Shown: positions 45,993 to 55,502, counted from the stretch's first letter. The stretch: DNA of 64,000 nucleotides from Streptomyces sp. JH34 (GCF_029428875.1 NZ_JAJSOO010000001.1:1922001-1986000); one strand, 5' to 3'. The notes: generated by a model from the letters alone, not told the origin. Numbers and translations: made by a program.

Positions 45993-47170
45993 TGCCACGA
46001 CCCGGAACGCGGTGGTTCCCGCGCGAGGCCTGGACCGTCGACCTCGGCGTCGCCCTGCTGGTGCAGGCCGCGGTCACCATGCCGTTCGTGGTGCCCCGCT
46101 CGGACTCCCTGCCTGCGGCCACCTGGGCGGCGTACGGGCTGACCACGCTGACGGTCCTGCCGCTGGTCTCCCGTCGCCGGGCACCGGCCACCGTGCTGAT
46201 CGCCGTGCTGGCGGCGGGGGCGCTGTACCGGTTCGCCCTGGACGGCCCGGGCCAGCCGCTGCCGTACACCGGCCTGGTCGCCTTCTACACGGTGGCCGAG
46301 CTGTCCCCTCCCCGGCGGCGGCTCGCCATAGCCGCGCTGGTGCTCGCGGCGGTGTTCCCCTCCGTGGCGGTGAACACCGGTGAAGCGCGCGAGCTGCTGT
46401 TCTCGCTGTTCGTCTTCGCGGCGGCGTACGCCTTCGGCCGGTTCACCCACACCCGCAAGGCCTACATCCGTGCGATGGAGGACCGGGCGCGGCAGATGGA
46501 GGTGACCCACGCGATCGAGGCCGAGCAGGCCGCCGCCCGGGAACGGGCGAGGATCGCACGGGAGATGCACGACATCCTCTCCCACGCGGTCAGTCTGATG
46601 ATCGTGCAGGCGGAGGCCGGGCCGGTCGCCGTGCGCACCGCGCCGGCACGGGCCGAGGCCGCCTTCGACGCCATCTCGGAGACCGGCCGGGACGCGATGG
46701 TGCAGCTCCGCCGGATGCTGGGGGTGCTGCGCGAGGACGCGGCGGGCAGCGAGGCGTCGCCACGTGCGCCCCAGCCCGCGCTGACCGAGCTCCCGGACCT
46801 GCTGGACCGGGTTCGCGCCGGCGGTCTCGACGTCACGCACACGGTGACGGGCCACCCGGCGCCCCTGCCCGCGGACACCGAGGCCACGGTGTACCGGATC
46901 GTGCAGGAGGCGCTGACGAACGTCGTGCGGCACGCCCGCGCGAGCCGCGTGGGCGTGGAACTCTGTCACGTCCCGGACGGGCTGACCGTCACCGTGACGG
47001 ACGACGGGCGGGGGCCGGGGACCACCACCGGTCTGGGGCTGGTCGGCATCCGCGAGAGGGCCGCCGCGCACGGCGGGACGGCCGTGTGCGGGGCCGGCCC
47101 GGACGGGGTCGGATTCCAGGTCCTCGTCGAACTTCCCCTAGTAACCTCCCCTACGGAGGTGGGCCGTTGA
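45992..47170 (+). CDS. Sensor histidine kinase (NarL/HPK7-type)
   Basis: 392-residue membrane histidine kinase. Residues about 15-150 form four or five hydrophobic helices with no large extracellular domain, so the signal is probably sensed in the membrane. The dimerisation/phosphoacceptor motif RIAREMHDILSH contains H193, and the ATPase part has the N-box EALTNVVRHARA and G-box TTGLGLVGI. It overlaps the response-regulator gene by four bases (TTGA), so the two form a coupled two-component pair. Confidence 0.93.
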   Translation: MPRPGTRWFPREAWTVDLGVALLVQAAVTMPFVVPRSDSLPAATWAAYGLTTLTVLPLVSRRRAPATVLIAVLAAGALYRFALDGPGQPLPYTGLVAFYTVAELSPPRRRLAIAALVLAAVFPSVAVNTGEARELLFSLFVFAAAYAFGRFTHTRKAYIRAMEDRARQMEVTHAIEAEQAAARERARIAREMHDILSHAVSLMIVQAEAGPVAVRTAPARAEAAFDAISETGRDAMVQLRRMLGVLREDAAGSEASPRAPQPALTELPDLLDRVRAGGLDVTHTVTGHPAPLPADTEATVYRIVQEALTNVVRHARASRVGVELCHVPDGLTVTVTDDGRGPGTTTGLGLVGIRERAAAHGGTAVCGAGPDGVGFQVLVELPLVTSPTEVGR

Positions 47171-47898
47171 CGATCCGTGTGGTGGTGGCGGACGACCAGG
47201 AGCTGGTGCGCAGCGGCTTCGCGATGATCCTGGACGCGCAGCCGGACATCGAGGTGCTCGCCGAGGTGGGGAACGGCGCGCAGGCGGTCGACGCGGTGGA
47301 CGCGCTGCGGCCCGACATCGTGCTGCTGGACATCAGGATGCCCGTCATGGACGGCATCGAGGCCTGCCGTGCGATCAGTGCGCGGAGCGGGTGCCGCACG
47401 GTCATGCTCACCACGTTCGACTCGGACGCCTATGTCTACGAGGCGCTGCACGCGGGCGCGAGCGGCTTCCTGCTGAAGGACGTCCGCCGGGACGACCTCG
47501 TCCACGCGGTCCGGGTGGTCGCGGCCGGGGACTCCCTGGTCGCCCCGTCGGTGGCCCGCCGACTCATCGCCGAGTACACCTCGCGGCCCGTCGCGACCCC
47601 GTCCTCACCGGAGCCGTCCCGGCTGGGCGCGCTCACCGCCCGGGAGCGGGAAACGCTTCTGCACCTGGCACGGGGGCTCTCCAACGCGGAGATCGCGGCG
47701 GCGCTCGTGCTCAGCGAGCACACGGTGAAGACCCATGTGGGCAACGTGTTGTCCAAGCTGGGCCTGCGGGACCGCGTCCAAGCCGTCATCTGCGCGTACG
47801 AGACCGGGCTGGTGGCTCCCTCACCCGAGGGAGGGGATGCCGGGGCCTCCCCCGCGCGAGCGAGGAGGTCTCCCCCGCACGACCCCTCGCTCGGGTGA
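47167..47898 (+). CDS. LuxR/NarL-type response regulator
   Basis: 243-residue response regulator: receiver domain (1-120) with phosphoacceptor D55 in IVLLDIRMPVMDG and K near residue 105 (FLLKDVR), then a LuxR-type helix-turn-helix (about 157-215, LTARERETLLHLARGLSNAEIA split by helix 2). The start is TTG at 47167, overlapping the kinase stop, behind a very strong GGAGGTG. The last 25 residues are a low-complexity tail encoded by a GC-rich inverted-repeat region that reaches the stop codon, and may be a secondary extension. Target genes are unknown. Confidence 0.92.
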   Translation: MTIRVVVADDQELVRSGFAMILDAQPDIEVLAEVGNGAQAVDAVDALRPDIVLLDIRMPVMDGIEACRAISARSGCRTVMLTTFDSDAYVYEALHAGASGFLLKDVRRDDLVHAVRVVAAGDSLVAPSVARRLIAEYTSRPVATPSSPEPSRLGALTARERETLLHLARGLSNAEIAAALVLSEHTVKTHVGNVLSKLGLRDRVQAVICAYETGLVAPSPEGGDAGASPARARRSPPHDPSLG

Positions 47899-47970
47899 TC
47901 CGCGAGCGCCTCCGGAGCAACAGGATGGAGTCATGCAGCAGTTACGGACCTCATCCCCTGGAGCCGCCTG

Positions 47971-49170
47971 ATGAACGCACGCACCCGCACACTCCTCGCC
48001 GCGGCCCTCGTCCTCGGCGTCGCGGCGGGCCCCGCCGCACCGGCCGCCTCCGCCCATGTCGCGGCGCCGCGCGCACACGTACGCACGCACACCGTTCCCG
48101 AGGCGGACGCCGCCGCCCTGAGCGCGGCGATCTCCGGGCTTCCCTCCGCCGACGACGCCACCGCCGCGCTCGTGCGGGTCGGCGGCACCGACGGCAGCTG
48201 GCGCGGCAGTTCGGGCGTGCACGACGTGGTCACCGGCCGTCCCGCCGACCCGGCGGCGCGCTTCCGGGCAGGTTCGGTCACCAAGGTCTTCACCGCCGCC
48301 ACGGTCCTGCAGCTGGCCGGCGAGCGGAAGCTGGACCTCGACCGGACCGCCCGGTACTACCTCCCGGACCTGATACCGGAGGCGTACGCGCGGGTCACCG
48401 TCCGGCAACTGCTCGACCACACCAGCGGGATACCGGCGGCGGATCTGCCCGGCGACACCCTGGAGGAGGTGTACGCCCACCGGTTCGACCTGCACACACC
48501 GCGCGGCATGGTCGCCTCCGCCATGGCGAAGGCCCCCGAGTTCGCGCCCGGACGCAGCCAGCACTACCTCAACATCAGCTACACCGTGCTGGGGCTGCTG
48601 GTGGAGAAGGTGACCGGCGACTCGTACGCCGGTCAGGTGAACGAGCGCATTCTGCGTCCGCTGGGGCTGCGCTCCACGTCGTTCCCCGGTGCGGACCCCG
48701 GCATCCGGGGTCCGCACAACCACGGCTACCAGGTCTTCGACACTCCGGGCGGCGGGACGGAGCTGCGGGACGTCACGGTGTGGGGCATGACGGGCAGCTG
48801 GGCGGCCGGGGACATCATCTCGACCACGGCTGATCTGGAACGCTTCACCCGGGCCCTGTTCGCCGGCGAGGTCGTGCGAGGTCCGCTGCTGGAGGAGATG
48901 TTCACCCTGCCGGACGCCTCGGTGCGTACGTACGGGACGGGCAAACCCGCCCGGTACAGCGCGGGACTGTCCGTGCTGACCCTGGGCGGGCGGGAGGTGT
49001 GGGGGAAGTCGGGCGGCCGCTGGGGCTACAACACGGCGGTGGCGGCCACCCGCGATCTCTCCAGGACCCTGGTGTACAGCGTCAACTCCACGGAGGCGAA
49101 GGGCCAGGACATGAACGCCACGGCGAGGGACGTCACGGTGGCGGCCTTCGGAGCTCCGCCGGCGGGATGA
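47971..49170 (+). CDS. Secreted serine hydrolase (beta-lactamase/D-Ala-D-Ala carboxypeptidase fold)
   Basis: 399-residue exported protein with a clear signal peptide (cleavage near AASA, residue 28). Penicillin-binding motifs of the class C beta-lactamase/AmpH group are present: SVTK (S102, K105), YLN (199-201) and a third motif KSG in WGKSGGRWGY. Likely a peptidoglycan carboxypeptidase or esterase-like hydrolase; true beta-lactamase activity cannot be inferred. It lies 72 bp after the response-regulator gene on the same strand and may be controlled by that system. Confidence 0.87.
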   Translation: MNARTRTLLAAALVLGVAAGPAAPAASAHVAAPRAHVRTHTVPEADAAALSAAISGLPSADDATAALVRVGGTDGSWRGSSGVHDVVTGRPADPAARFRAGSVTKVFTAATVLQLAGERKLDLDRTARYYLPDLIPEAYARVTVRQLLDHTSGIPAADLPGDTLEEVYAHRFDLHTPRGMVASAMAKAPEFAPGRSQHYLNISYTVLGLLVEKVTGDSYAGQVNERILRPLGLRSTSFPGADPGIRGPHNHGYQVFDTPGGGTELRDVTVWGMTGSWAAGDIISTTADLERFTRALFAGEVVRGPLLEEMFTLPDASVRTYGTGKPARYSAGLSVLTLGGREVWGKSGGRWGYNTAVAATRDLSRTLVYSVNSTEAKGQDMNATARDVTVAAFGAPPAG

Positions 49171-49172
49171 GG

Positions 49173-49676
49173 TCACACCGCCGCGGCCGCCTCCAGGCGC
49201 CTGATCATGCGGTGGACGACGAGCAGTGGGACGATCCCGAAGACCCCGAAGGACATGTCGATGACCGTCCACCAGAAGGGGATGTCGCGGATCGGCCCGC
49301 AGATCAGGGCGAGGGGGATGATCCCGGCGCAGGCGATCATGCCGAACTGGATCACCCAGATGTTGCGGACCGGGTCGCGGTAGGGCCCGTAGAAGGCCAC
49401 CGCGATGACGAGGTGGGCGAAGGCCAGCCAGTCGGTGCCGTAGAGGACGAAGGGGTACGCCGCATCGGCCTCGTCGAGGCCGGTGCGGACCCGGGTGATC
49501 CACTCCACGAGGGCCGGGAAGTGCTCGGGAGCGGGGGAGGCGGAGGACGTCAGCAGGTCCTCGGCCCAGTGGAGTTCGGTGACCAGCGGGAAGGCCGTGA
49601 GGCCGCTGAAGACCAGACAGACGATGAAGACGACCAACCACACGCGTATGCGCCGCAACAGGGCTCGCTCGCTCAT
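49173..49676 (-). CDS. Small integral membrane protein
   Basis: 167-residue protein with four predicted transmembrane helices (about 10-32, 75-98, 105-128, 134-155), basic at the N-terminus (RALLRRIRVW). No catalytic motif is recognised, though GTDWLAFAHLVIA and FYGPYRDPVRNIWVIQFG look conserved-type. It ends just 2 bp from the stop of the convergent serine hydrolase gene, with no terminator between them. ATG 49676 is used. Confidence 0.7.
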   Translation of the reverse strand: MSERALLRRIRVWLVVFIVCLVFSGLTAFPLVTELHWAEDLLTSSASPAPEHFPALVEWITRVRTGLDEADAAYPFVLYGTDWLAFAHLVIAVAFYGPYRDPVRNIWVIQFGMIACAGIIPLALICGPIRDIPFWWTVIDMSFGVFGIVPLLVVHRMIRRLEAAAAV

Positions 49677-49886
49677 GCCCCGCAGCGTACGCCCATCATG
49701 AACACGTTCAAAAAGTGGGTTCCGCCGTATCCCTGGGCCCCATGTGTGCGGCGACGTCGGGCTGCCGCGACCGGTCCGGCGGGAACGCCCCGTTGCGCAC
49801 ACCCTGCCCATGGGGCGCGCCCCTGCCCCAAAACGCGCGGACGGCCCCGGGCCTGAGCCCGGGGCCGTCCGGCCGGATGCCGCCGC

Positions 49887-51326
49887 TCAGTCGTCGAGCG
49901 AGGTCATGACGTGCTTGATGCGGGTGTAGTCCTCGAAGCCGTAGGCGGAGAGGTCCTTGCCGTAGCCGGACTTCTTGAACCCGCCGTGCGGCATCTCCGC
50001 GACGAGCGGGATGTGGGTGTTGATCCACACGCAGCCGAAGTCGAGCTTCTTGGACATCCGCATGGCACGGGAGTGGTCCTTGGTCCACACCGAGGAGGCC
50101 AGGGCGTACTCGACGCCGTTGGCGTACTCGACGGCCTGGGCCTCGTCCGTGAAGGACTGGACGGTGATGACGGGGCCGAAGACCTCGTTCTGGACGATCT
50201 CGTCGTCCTGCCGGAGACCTGAGACCACCGTGGGGGCGTAGAAGTAGCCCTTGTCGCCGACCCGGTGGCCGCCGGCCTCGACCCTCGCGTGTGCGGGGAG
50301 GCGCTCGATGAAGCCGCTGACCTGCGCCAGCTGGTTGGCGTTGTTGAGCGGGCCGTAGAGCACGTCCTCGTCGTCCGGCAGGCCGGTCTTCGTGTCGGCC
50401 GCCGCCTTGGCGAGCGCGGTGACGAACTCGTCGTGGATGGATTCGTGGACCATGACACGGGTCGCGGCCGTGCAGTCCTGGCCCGCGTTGAAGTACCCCG
50501 CGACGGAGATCCCCTCCACGGCCTTGGCGATGTCGGTGTCCTCGAACACGACGACGGGAGCCTTCCCGCCGAGCTCCAGGTGGACCCGCTTGACGTCCTT
50601 GGCGGCGGACTCCGCGACCTGCGTACCGGCCCGCACCGAGCCGGTGATCGAGGCCATCGCGGGGGTCGGGTGCTCGACCATCGCGCGGCCGGTGTCACGG
50701 TCGCCGCAGATGACGTTGAAGACGCCCTTGGGCAGGATCTGCCCGATGATCTCGGCGATCAGCACGGTCGACGCCGGGGTGGTGTCGGACGGCTTGATGA
50801 CGACGGTGTTGCCCGCGGCGAGCGCCGGGGCGAACTTCCACACGGCCATCATCATCGGGTAGTTCCACGGAGCGACCTGGGCGCAGACACCCACGGGCTC
50901 GCGGCGGACGATGGAGGTGAGCCCCTCCATGTACTCGCCGGCCGAACGGCCCTCCAGCAGCCGGGCGGCACCCGCGAAGAAGCGGATCTGGTCCACCATC
51001 GGCGGGATCTCTTCGGTGCGGGTGAGCTCCAGCGGCTTGCCGGTGTTCTCGGACTCGGCCGCGACGAGGTCCTCGGCACGCTCCTCGAAGGCGTCGGCGA
51101 TCTTCAGCAGTGCCTTCTGGCGCTCGGCGGGCGTCACGTCGCGCCAGGCGGGGAACGCGGCCGCGGCGGCGTCCATGGCGGCATCGACGTCGGCCTGCCC
51201 CGAGAGGGGGGAGGTCGCGTAGACCTCTTCCGTCACCGGGTTGACCACGTCGATGGTCCGTCCGTCCGCGGCGTCCCGGAACTCTCCGTTGATGTAGTTG
51301 CGCAGGCGGCGCACCTCGGTGGTCAC
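49887..51326 (-). CDS. Gamma-aminobutyraldehyde dehydrogenase-like aldehyde dehydrogenase (second copy)
   Basis: 479-residue aldehyde dehydrogenase with the catalytic Glu in HLELGGKAP and Cys in NAGQDCTAATR, plus APWNYPMMMA and VIKPSDTTPA. The sequence type matches 4-aminobutyraldehyde dehydrogenases. GTG 51326 has AGGAGG seven bases upstream. It is divergent from an Lrp/AsnC regulator, which leads an operon with a diamine-type aminotransferase; together they could convert putrescine to 4-aminobutyraldehyde and then to GABA. A nearby hydrophobic terminator-like hairpin was not obvious downstream. Confidence 0.9.
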   Translation of the reverse strand: MTTEVRRLRNYINGEFRDAADGRTIDVVNPVTEEVYATSPLSGQADVDAAMDAAAAAFPAWRDVTPAERQKALLKIADAFEERAEDLVAAESENTGKPLELTRTEEIPPMVDQIRFFAGAARLLEGRSAGEYMEGLTSIVRREPVGVCAQVAPWNYPMMMAVWKFAPALAAGNTVVIKPSDTTPASTVLIAEIIGQILPKGVFNVICGDRDTGRAMVEHPTPAMASITGSVRAGTQVAESAAKDVKRVHLELGGKAPVVVFEDTDIAKAVEGISVAGYFNAGQDCTAATRVMVHESIHDEFVTALAKAAADTKTGLPDDEDVLYGPLNNANQLAQVSGFIERLPAHARVEAGGHRVGDKGYFYAPTVVSGLRQDDEIVQNEVFGPVITVQSFTDEAQAVEYANGVEYALASSVWTKDHSRAMRMSKKLDFGCVWINTHIPLVAEMPHGGFKKSGYGKDLSAYGFEDYTRIKHVMTSLDD

Positions 51327-51488
51327 AACCACCCCTCCTGTCGGCTGTCCGATGGGTGAGACGTCCACCCTAAACCGTTCGGTGACGCTTTCGACATACC
51401 CACCCACCGCGAACTTCGGATTCAGTGCGATACAAGCACTCAGACAACGAATTTCATCGATTCAGGCTTGCCAGACAGACGAGTAGCG
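51327..51488. promoter_or_regulatory. Divergent promoter region between aldehyde dehydrogenase and Lrp/AsnC gene
   Basis: 162 bp, unusually AT-rich from 51365 to 51470 for this genome. GAATTTCATCGATTC (51450-51464) has GAAT/ATTC arms and is a plausible Lrp-type site. It must hold promoters for both directions. Confidence 0.45.
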
Positions 51489-52001
51489 GTGCACAGTGGA
51501 GTGGTGGCAAGCCGTAGCGCAGACTCCAGGAACGGGAGCGGACCGTCACCATCGGTGGATGCCGTCTCCCTCGCAATCATCGAGCAGCTCCAGGAGGACG
51601 GTCGACGGCCGTACGCCGCGATCGGCAAGGCCGTGGGCCTCTCCGAAGCCGCCGTGCGCCAGCGCGTCCAGAAGCTGCTCGACCAGGGCGTGATGCAGAT
51701 CGTCGCCGTCACCGACCCCCTCACCGTGGGACTGCGGCGCCAGGCGATGGTCGGCATCAATGTCGAGGGCGATCTCGAGCCCGTGGCCGAGTCCCTCTCG
51801 GCCATGGCCGAGTGCGAGTACGTGGTGATGACCGCGGGCTCCTTCGACCTGATGGTGGAGATCGTCTGCGAGGACGACGACCACCTCCTGGAGACGATCA
51901 ACAAACGCATCCGGGCGATACCCGGCGTGCGCTCCACCGAGAGCTTCGTCTACCTCAAGCTCAAGAAGCAGACCTACATGTGGGGAACCCGACAGCCGTG
52001 A
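51489..52001 (+). CDS. Lrp/AsnC-family transcriptional regulator
   Basis: 170-residue regulator: an N-terminal helix-turn-helix (VDAVSLAIIEQL, then IGKAVGLSEAAVRQRVQKLLDQG, about 24-65) and a RAM ligand-binding domain (about 80-160, VVMTAGSFDLMVEIVCE). GTG 51489 is chosen; further GTGs at 51501 and 51504 are possible and no clear ribosome-binding site is seen. The gene overlaps the aminotransferase start by four bases. From memory, a Streptomyces AsnC-type regulator in this position has been named EpuRI for ethanolamine/polyamine utilisation; I could not verify that. Confidence 0.88.
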   Translation: MHSGVVASRSADSRNGSGPSPSVDAVSLAIIEQLQEDGRRPYAAIGKAVGLSEAAVRQRVQKLLDQGVMQIVAVTDPLTVGLRRQAMVGINVEGDLEPVAESLSAMAECEYVVMTAGSFDLMVEIVCEDDDHLLETINKRIRAIPGVRSTESFVYLKLKKQTYMWGTRQP

Positions 52002-53359
52002 GCAAGGACCTCAGCCGAACCGCGTACGACCACCTGTGGATGCACTTCACCCGCATGTCGGACTACGAGAACGCGCCCGTTCCCACCATCGTGCGTGGCG
52101 AGGGAACCTACATCTACGACGACAAGGGCAAGCGCTATCTCGACGGGCTCTCGGGCCTCTTCGTGGTCAACGCGGGTCACGGCCGTCACGAGCTGGCCGA
52201 GACGGCGTACAAGCAGGCGCAGGAGCTCGCCTTCTTCCCGGTGTGGTCCTACGCCCATCCCAAGGCCGTCGAGCTGGCCGAGCGGCTCGCCCACCACGCC
52301 CCGGGCGACCTCAACAAGGTCTTCTTCACCACCGGCGGCGGCGAGGCGGTCGAGACCGCCTGGAAGCTCGCCAAGCAGTACTTCAAGCTCACGGGCAAGC
52401 CGACCAAGTACAAGGTGATCTCGCGCGCCGTGGCCTACCACGGCACCCCGCAGGGCGCCCTGTCCATCACCGGCCTGCCCGCGCTCAAGGCCCCGTTCGA
52501 GCCGCTGGTCCCCGGTGCGCACAAGGTGGCCAACACCAACATCTACCGTGCCCCGCTGTTCGGGGACGACCCGGAGGCCTTCGGCCGCTGGGCCGCCGAC
52601 CAGATCGAGCAGCAGATCCTCTTCGAGGGCCCGGACACGGTCGCCGCGGTCTTCCTGGAGCCCGTACAGAACGCCGGAGGCTGCTTCCCGCCGCCGCCCG
52701 GCTACTTCCAGCGGGTGCGTGAGATATGCGACCGCCACGACGTGCTGCTCGTCTCCGACGAGGTCATCTGCGCGTTCGGCCGCCTCGGCACGATGTTCGC
52801 CTGCGACAAGTTCGGCTACGTGCCGGACATGATCACCTGCGCCAAGGGCATGACCTCGGGCTACTCCCCCATCGGCGCCTGCATCATCTCCGACCGGCTG
52901 GCGGAGCCGTTCTACCAGGGCGACAACACCTTCCTGCACGGCTACACCTTCGGTGGCCACCCGGTCTCCGCGGCGGTCGGTCTCGCCAACCTCGACATCT
53001 TCGAGCGCGAGGGCCTCAACCAGCACGTCCTGGACAACGAGAACGCGTTCCTGACGACGCTGCAGAGGCTGCACGACCTGCCCATCGTCGGCGACGTCCG
53101 CGGCAACGGCTTCTTCTACGGCATCGAGCTGGTGAAGGACAAGGCCACCAAGGAGACGTTCACCGACGAGGAGACCGAGCGCGTCCTGTACGGCTTCCTC
53201 TCCAAGGCTCTGTACGAGAACGGCCTCTACTGCCGGGCCGACGACCGCGGCGACCCGGTCGTCCAGCTCGCGCCGCCACTGATCTCCGACCAGTCGACCT
53301 TCGACGAGATCGAGGGCATTCTGCGCGGCGTCCTGAAGGAGGCCTGGACGAAGCTCTGA
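51998..53359 (+). CDS. Class III aminotransferase, probable diamine (putrescine) aminotransferase
   Basis: 453-residue PLP enzyme. The PLP lysine is K283 (TCAKGMTSGYSP), the aspartate lies in LLVSDEVICAFGRLG and the phosphate site is TTGGGEAVETAWK. This type, with YDHLWMHFTRMSDYE at the N-terminus, resembles putrescine/beta-alanine:pyruvate aminotransferases more than GabT. The start is GTG 51998 within the regulator's stop codon (GTGA), so translation is coupled. It probably yields 4-aminobutyraldehyde for the divergent dehydrogenase. Followed by a strong terminator. Confidence 0.88.
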   Translation: MSKDLSRTAYDHLWMHFTRMSDYENAPVPTIVRGEGTYIYDDKGKRYLDGLSGLFVVNAGHGRHELAETAYKQAQELAFFPVWSYAHPKAVELAERLAHHAPGDLNKVFFTTGGGEAVETAWKLAKQYFKLTGKPTKYKVISRAVAYHGTPQGALSITGLPALKAPFEPLVPGAHKVANTNIYRAPLFGDDPEAFGRWAADQIEQQILFEGPDTVAAVFLEPVQNAGGCFPPPPGYFQRVREICDRHDVLLVSDEVICAFGRLGTMFACDKFGYVPDMITCAKGMTSGYSPIGACIISDRLAEPFYQGDNTFLHGYTFGGHPVSAAVGLANLDIFEREGLNQHVLDNENAFLTTLQRLHDLPIVGDVRGNGFFYGIELVKDKATKETFTDEETERVLYGFLSKALYENGLYCRADDRGDPVVQLAPPLISDQSTFDEIEGILRGVLKEAWTKL

Positions 53360-53412
53360 CCGACGCCCCGGTGACCGGACGACACCGGTCCGGAAGTCAT
53401 TTCATACGGTCT

Positions 53413-53464
53413 ACACGGCCCGGATGCACCCGTTCGAGTGAGACGCGGTGCATCCGGGCCGTGT
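53413..53464 (+). terminator. Strong terminator after the aminotransferase gene
   Basis: Perfect 18-bp stem: 53413-53430 with 53447-53464 (core CACGGCCCGGATGCACC), 16-nt loop, 54 bp past the stop. Confidence 0.8.
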
Positions 53465-53585
53465 GCTGTCCCGACACCCCGGTCCGGCTGCCTAGCGTGC
53501 CGAGTGACCGATCGGCCTTTTCTTCGTTGAATTCGTTCCCCCGTAAGGGCGAATGGGAAATCTGATCCGAACCGAGGTGAACGCC

Positions 53586-54323
53586 ATGGTGGCCCCGCCT
53601 GACAACGACGTGATCTGGGCACGTTCCCTGCACCACTCCCACAACGGATCACCGGGGCTCGGCGGTGTCTCGCTCGGTGTCCGCGACGGCGAGGTACTCG
53701 CCGTGACCGGGCCCCGCGGGTCCGGGAAGACCACGCTGCTGCACTGCCTTTCGGGCCAGCTGGTTCCCGAGCAGGGCGAGGTCTGGTTCAACAGCGTGCC
53801 CGTGCACACCATGGGCCCCCGCCTGCGCGAGCAGCTCCGCCGGGACAGATTCGGCTGGATCGCGGCCGAGCCCCAGCTCGTACCCGAACTCAGCACCTGG
53901 GAGAACGCGGCCCTGCCGCTGCTGCTGCGCGGCGTCCCGCACCGTGCGGCCAAGAAGGCCGCCACCGAGTGGCTGGAGCGCCTTGACATCGGCCCGCTCG
54001 CCAAGAGGCGGCCCCACACGCTGCTGCAGTCGCAGCGCCAGCGGATCTCCGTGGCCCGCGCGCTCGCCGCGGCGCCGTCCGTCATCTTCGCGGACGAGCC
54101 GACCGCGACACTGCACCACGCCGAGCGCGCACAAGTCCTGCGCACCCTCACCACGGCGGCGCGGTCCCACGGGATCACGGTCGTGCTCGCCACCCACGAC
54201 GCGGAGGTCGCCGAACTCGCCGACCGCGTGATCAGCCTGCTGGACGGCCGCCGCGTCACCACCGTCCCCCTGCCCGCCGCGTCCGATACGGAAGGCCGCT
54301 CGGCGTGCTCGCTCTCCGTCTGA
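53586..54323 (+). CDS. ABC transporter ATPase, LolD/FtsE-like, with degenerate signature and D-loop
   Basis: 245-residue nucleotide-binding protein. Walker A (GPRGSGKTT, 42-50), Walker B (VIFADEP) and the H-loop (ATHD) are intact. The signature motif is not: where relatives read LSGGQQQR this reads LLQSQRQR (146-153), and the D-loop SALD is replaced by ATLH. Such substitutions usually weaken ATP-driven dimerisation. ATG 53586 follows GAGGTGA; an in-frame ATG at 53553 is possible. It overlaps the start of the membrane-protein gene that follows, which should be its partner. Confidence 0.82.
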   Translation: MVAPPDNDVIWARSLHHSHNGSPGLGGVSLGVRDGEVLAVTGPRGSGKTTLLHCLSGQLVPEQGEVWFNSVPVHTMGPRLREQLRRDRFGWIAAEPQLVPELSTWENAALPLLLRGVPHRAAKKAATEWLERLDIGPLAKRRPHTLLQSQRQRISVARALAAAPSVIFADEPTATLHHAERAQVLRTLTTAARSHGITVVLATHDAEVAELADRVISLLDGRRVTTVPLPAASDTEGRSACSLSV

Positions 54324-55468
54324 CCCGCGGCTCCCACCCCCTGGTCCTGATGCGGCGGCTGCTCCTCGCCGCGGCGTCGGCCGGGGTGGGCTTCCTCCTC
54401 CTGTGCACCCTGGGATACGCCTCGGGGCACCCGGCGCACGCGTCGGGTTCAGTGCTGCGGCTGCTGTGGTGCGCGGTCCCGCTCGCCGCGACCGTCCAGT
54501 TCGCGGTGGCGGTCGCCCGTACGGACCCGAGCACCCGCCCGCGCCCCGGGCTCTTCGCCGCCGGACTCGGACCGGCCCGTCTCTCCCTGCTGGCGGCGAT
54601 CTCGACGGCGGTGTCCACCACGCTGGGATCGGCGGTGGCGCTCCTCTTCTTCCTCCATCTGCGCGGTGATCTGACCGGGCTGCCCTTCGACGGCGGTGCG
54701 GCCGAGTTCCTGGGCGCGGGCACCCCCCTGCCTCTCGCCGCGGCGCTCACACTGCTCGCCCTCGTGCCCCTGGCCGCTTCCGCGGCCGGCGGGCTGGCGG
54801 TGCGCGCCAGGCCTGTCGCGCCGTCCGAGGCCCAGGAGGCCGAGGACGACCTCGTGCCCACCGCGGCCCCGAAGGGACTGCCCTGGGGGGTCGCGCTCAC
54901 CGCGGCCGGACTCGCGGTGGAGGCGTACGCGAGCCGTGGCACATCGGGGAACCCCTTCCCGCTGCCCGGCCGGCTGGACTCCACCCCCGCCGCGGTGCTC
55001 GCGGGCTGGACCCTGACCGCGATCGGCCTGGCCATGGCGGGCCCCGGCCTCACCCATCTGTGCGGCCGACTGCTCCAGGCGGTGCGCCCGGGAGCCGTGC
55101 GCCTGCTGGCGGGCAGGGTCCTGATGGACGAGGCGACCAGGATCGGGCGCCCGCTGGGAATCGTCTGCGCGGTGCTGTCCGGGGTGATCGCGGCCTCCGT
55201 GCTCTACACCGGCGGCCCCCGCCCCTTCGGCCCGCTCACCGCGCTGGGCGCCGTGCTCGTCCTCGGCTGCACCACGGCGACCCTGCTGACCACGGCGCTG
55301 GAGGCCAGGCAGTCCCGCGCCCGTACGGCCAGGACCCTGCTGCGGCTCGGCGCGCCGGCATCCATGCTCCGCACCGCCGCCGTCGTGCGGGCACTGGTGC
55401 TGCTGGCCGTCTTCGCGCCGCTGACCTGGGCGATCGCGGAGCTCGCCGCACTACCCCTGACGGAGTGA
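54305..55468 (+). CDS. Membrane protein, probable ABC permease partner
   Basis: 387-residue integral membrane protein with about eight hydrophobic helices, Ala/Leu-rich throughout, with a soluble acidic loop (about 175-195). The start is GTG 54305, overlapping the preceding ATPase gene by 19 bases. The spacing of helices, with a pair at the N-terminus and a bundle at the C-terminus including TARTLLRLGAPASML, resembles FtsX/MacB-type permeases lacking a large extracellular domain, but similarity is loose. Substrate or partner unknown. Confidence 0.7.
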   Translation: MLALRLTRGSHPLVLMRRLLLAAASAGVGFLLLCTLGYASGHPAHASGSVLRLLWCAVPLAATVQFAVAVARTDPSTRPRPGLFAAGLGPARLSLLAAISTAVSTTLGSAVALLFFLHLRGDLTGLPFDGGAAEFLGAGTPLPLAAALTLLALVPLAASAAGGLAVRARPVAPSEAQEAEDDLVPTAAPKGLPWGVALTAAGLAVEAYASRGTSGNPFPLPGRLDSTPAAVLAGWTLTAIGLAMAGPGLTHLCGRLLQAVRPGAVRLLAGRVLMDEATRIGRPLGIVCAVLSGVIAASVLYTGGPRPFGPLTALGAVLVLGCTTATLLTTALEARQSRARTARTLLRLGAPASMLRTAAVVRALVLLAVFAPLTWAIAELAALPLTE

Positions 55469-55502
55469 CCACCTGCGCCGGTGCGCTCCGTAGCATGGCG
55501 GC

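Noticed and set aside
47821..47898. Inverted repeat at the end of the response-regulator gene as a terminator
   Set aside because: Nine-base arms (47821-47829, 47890-47898) are 60 bp apart and include the stop codon; the structure is plausible but too weak to annotate alone.
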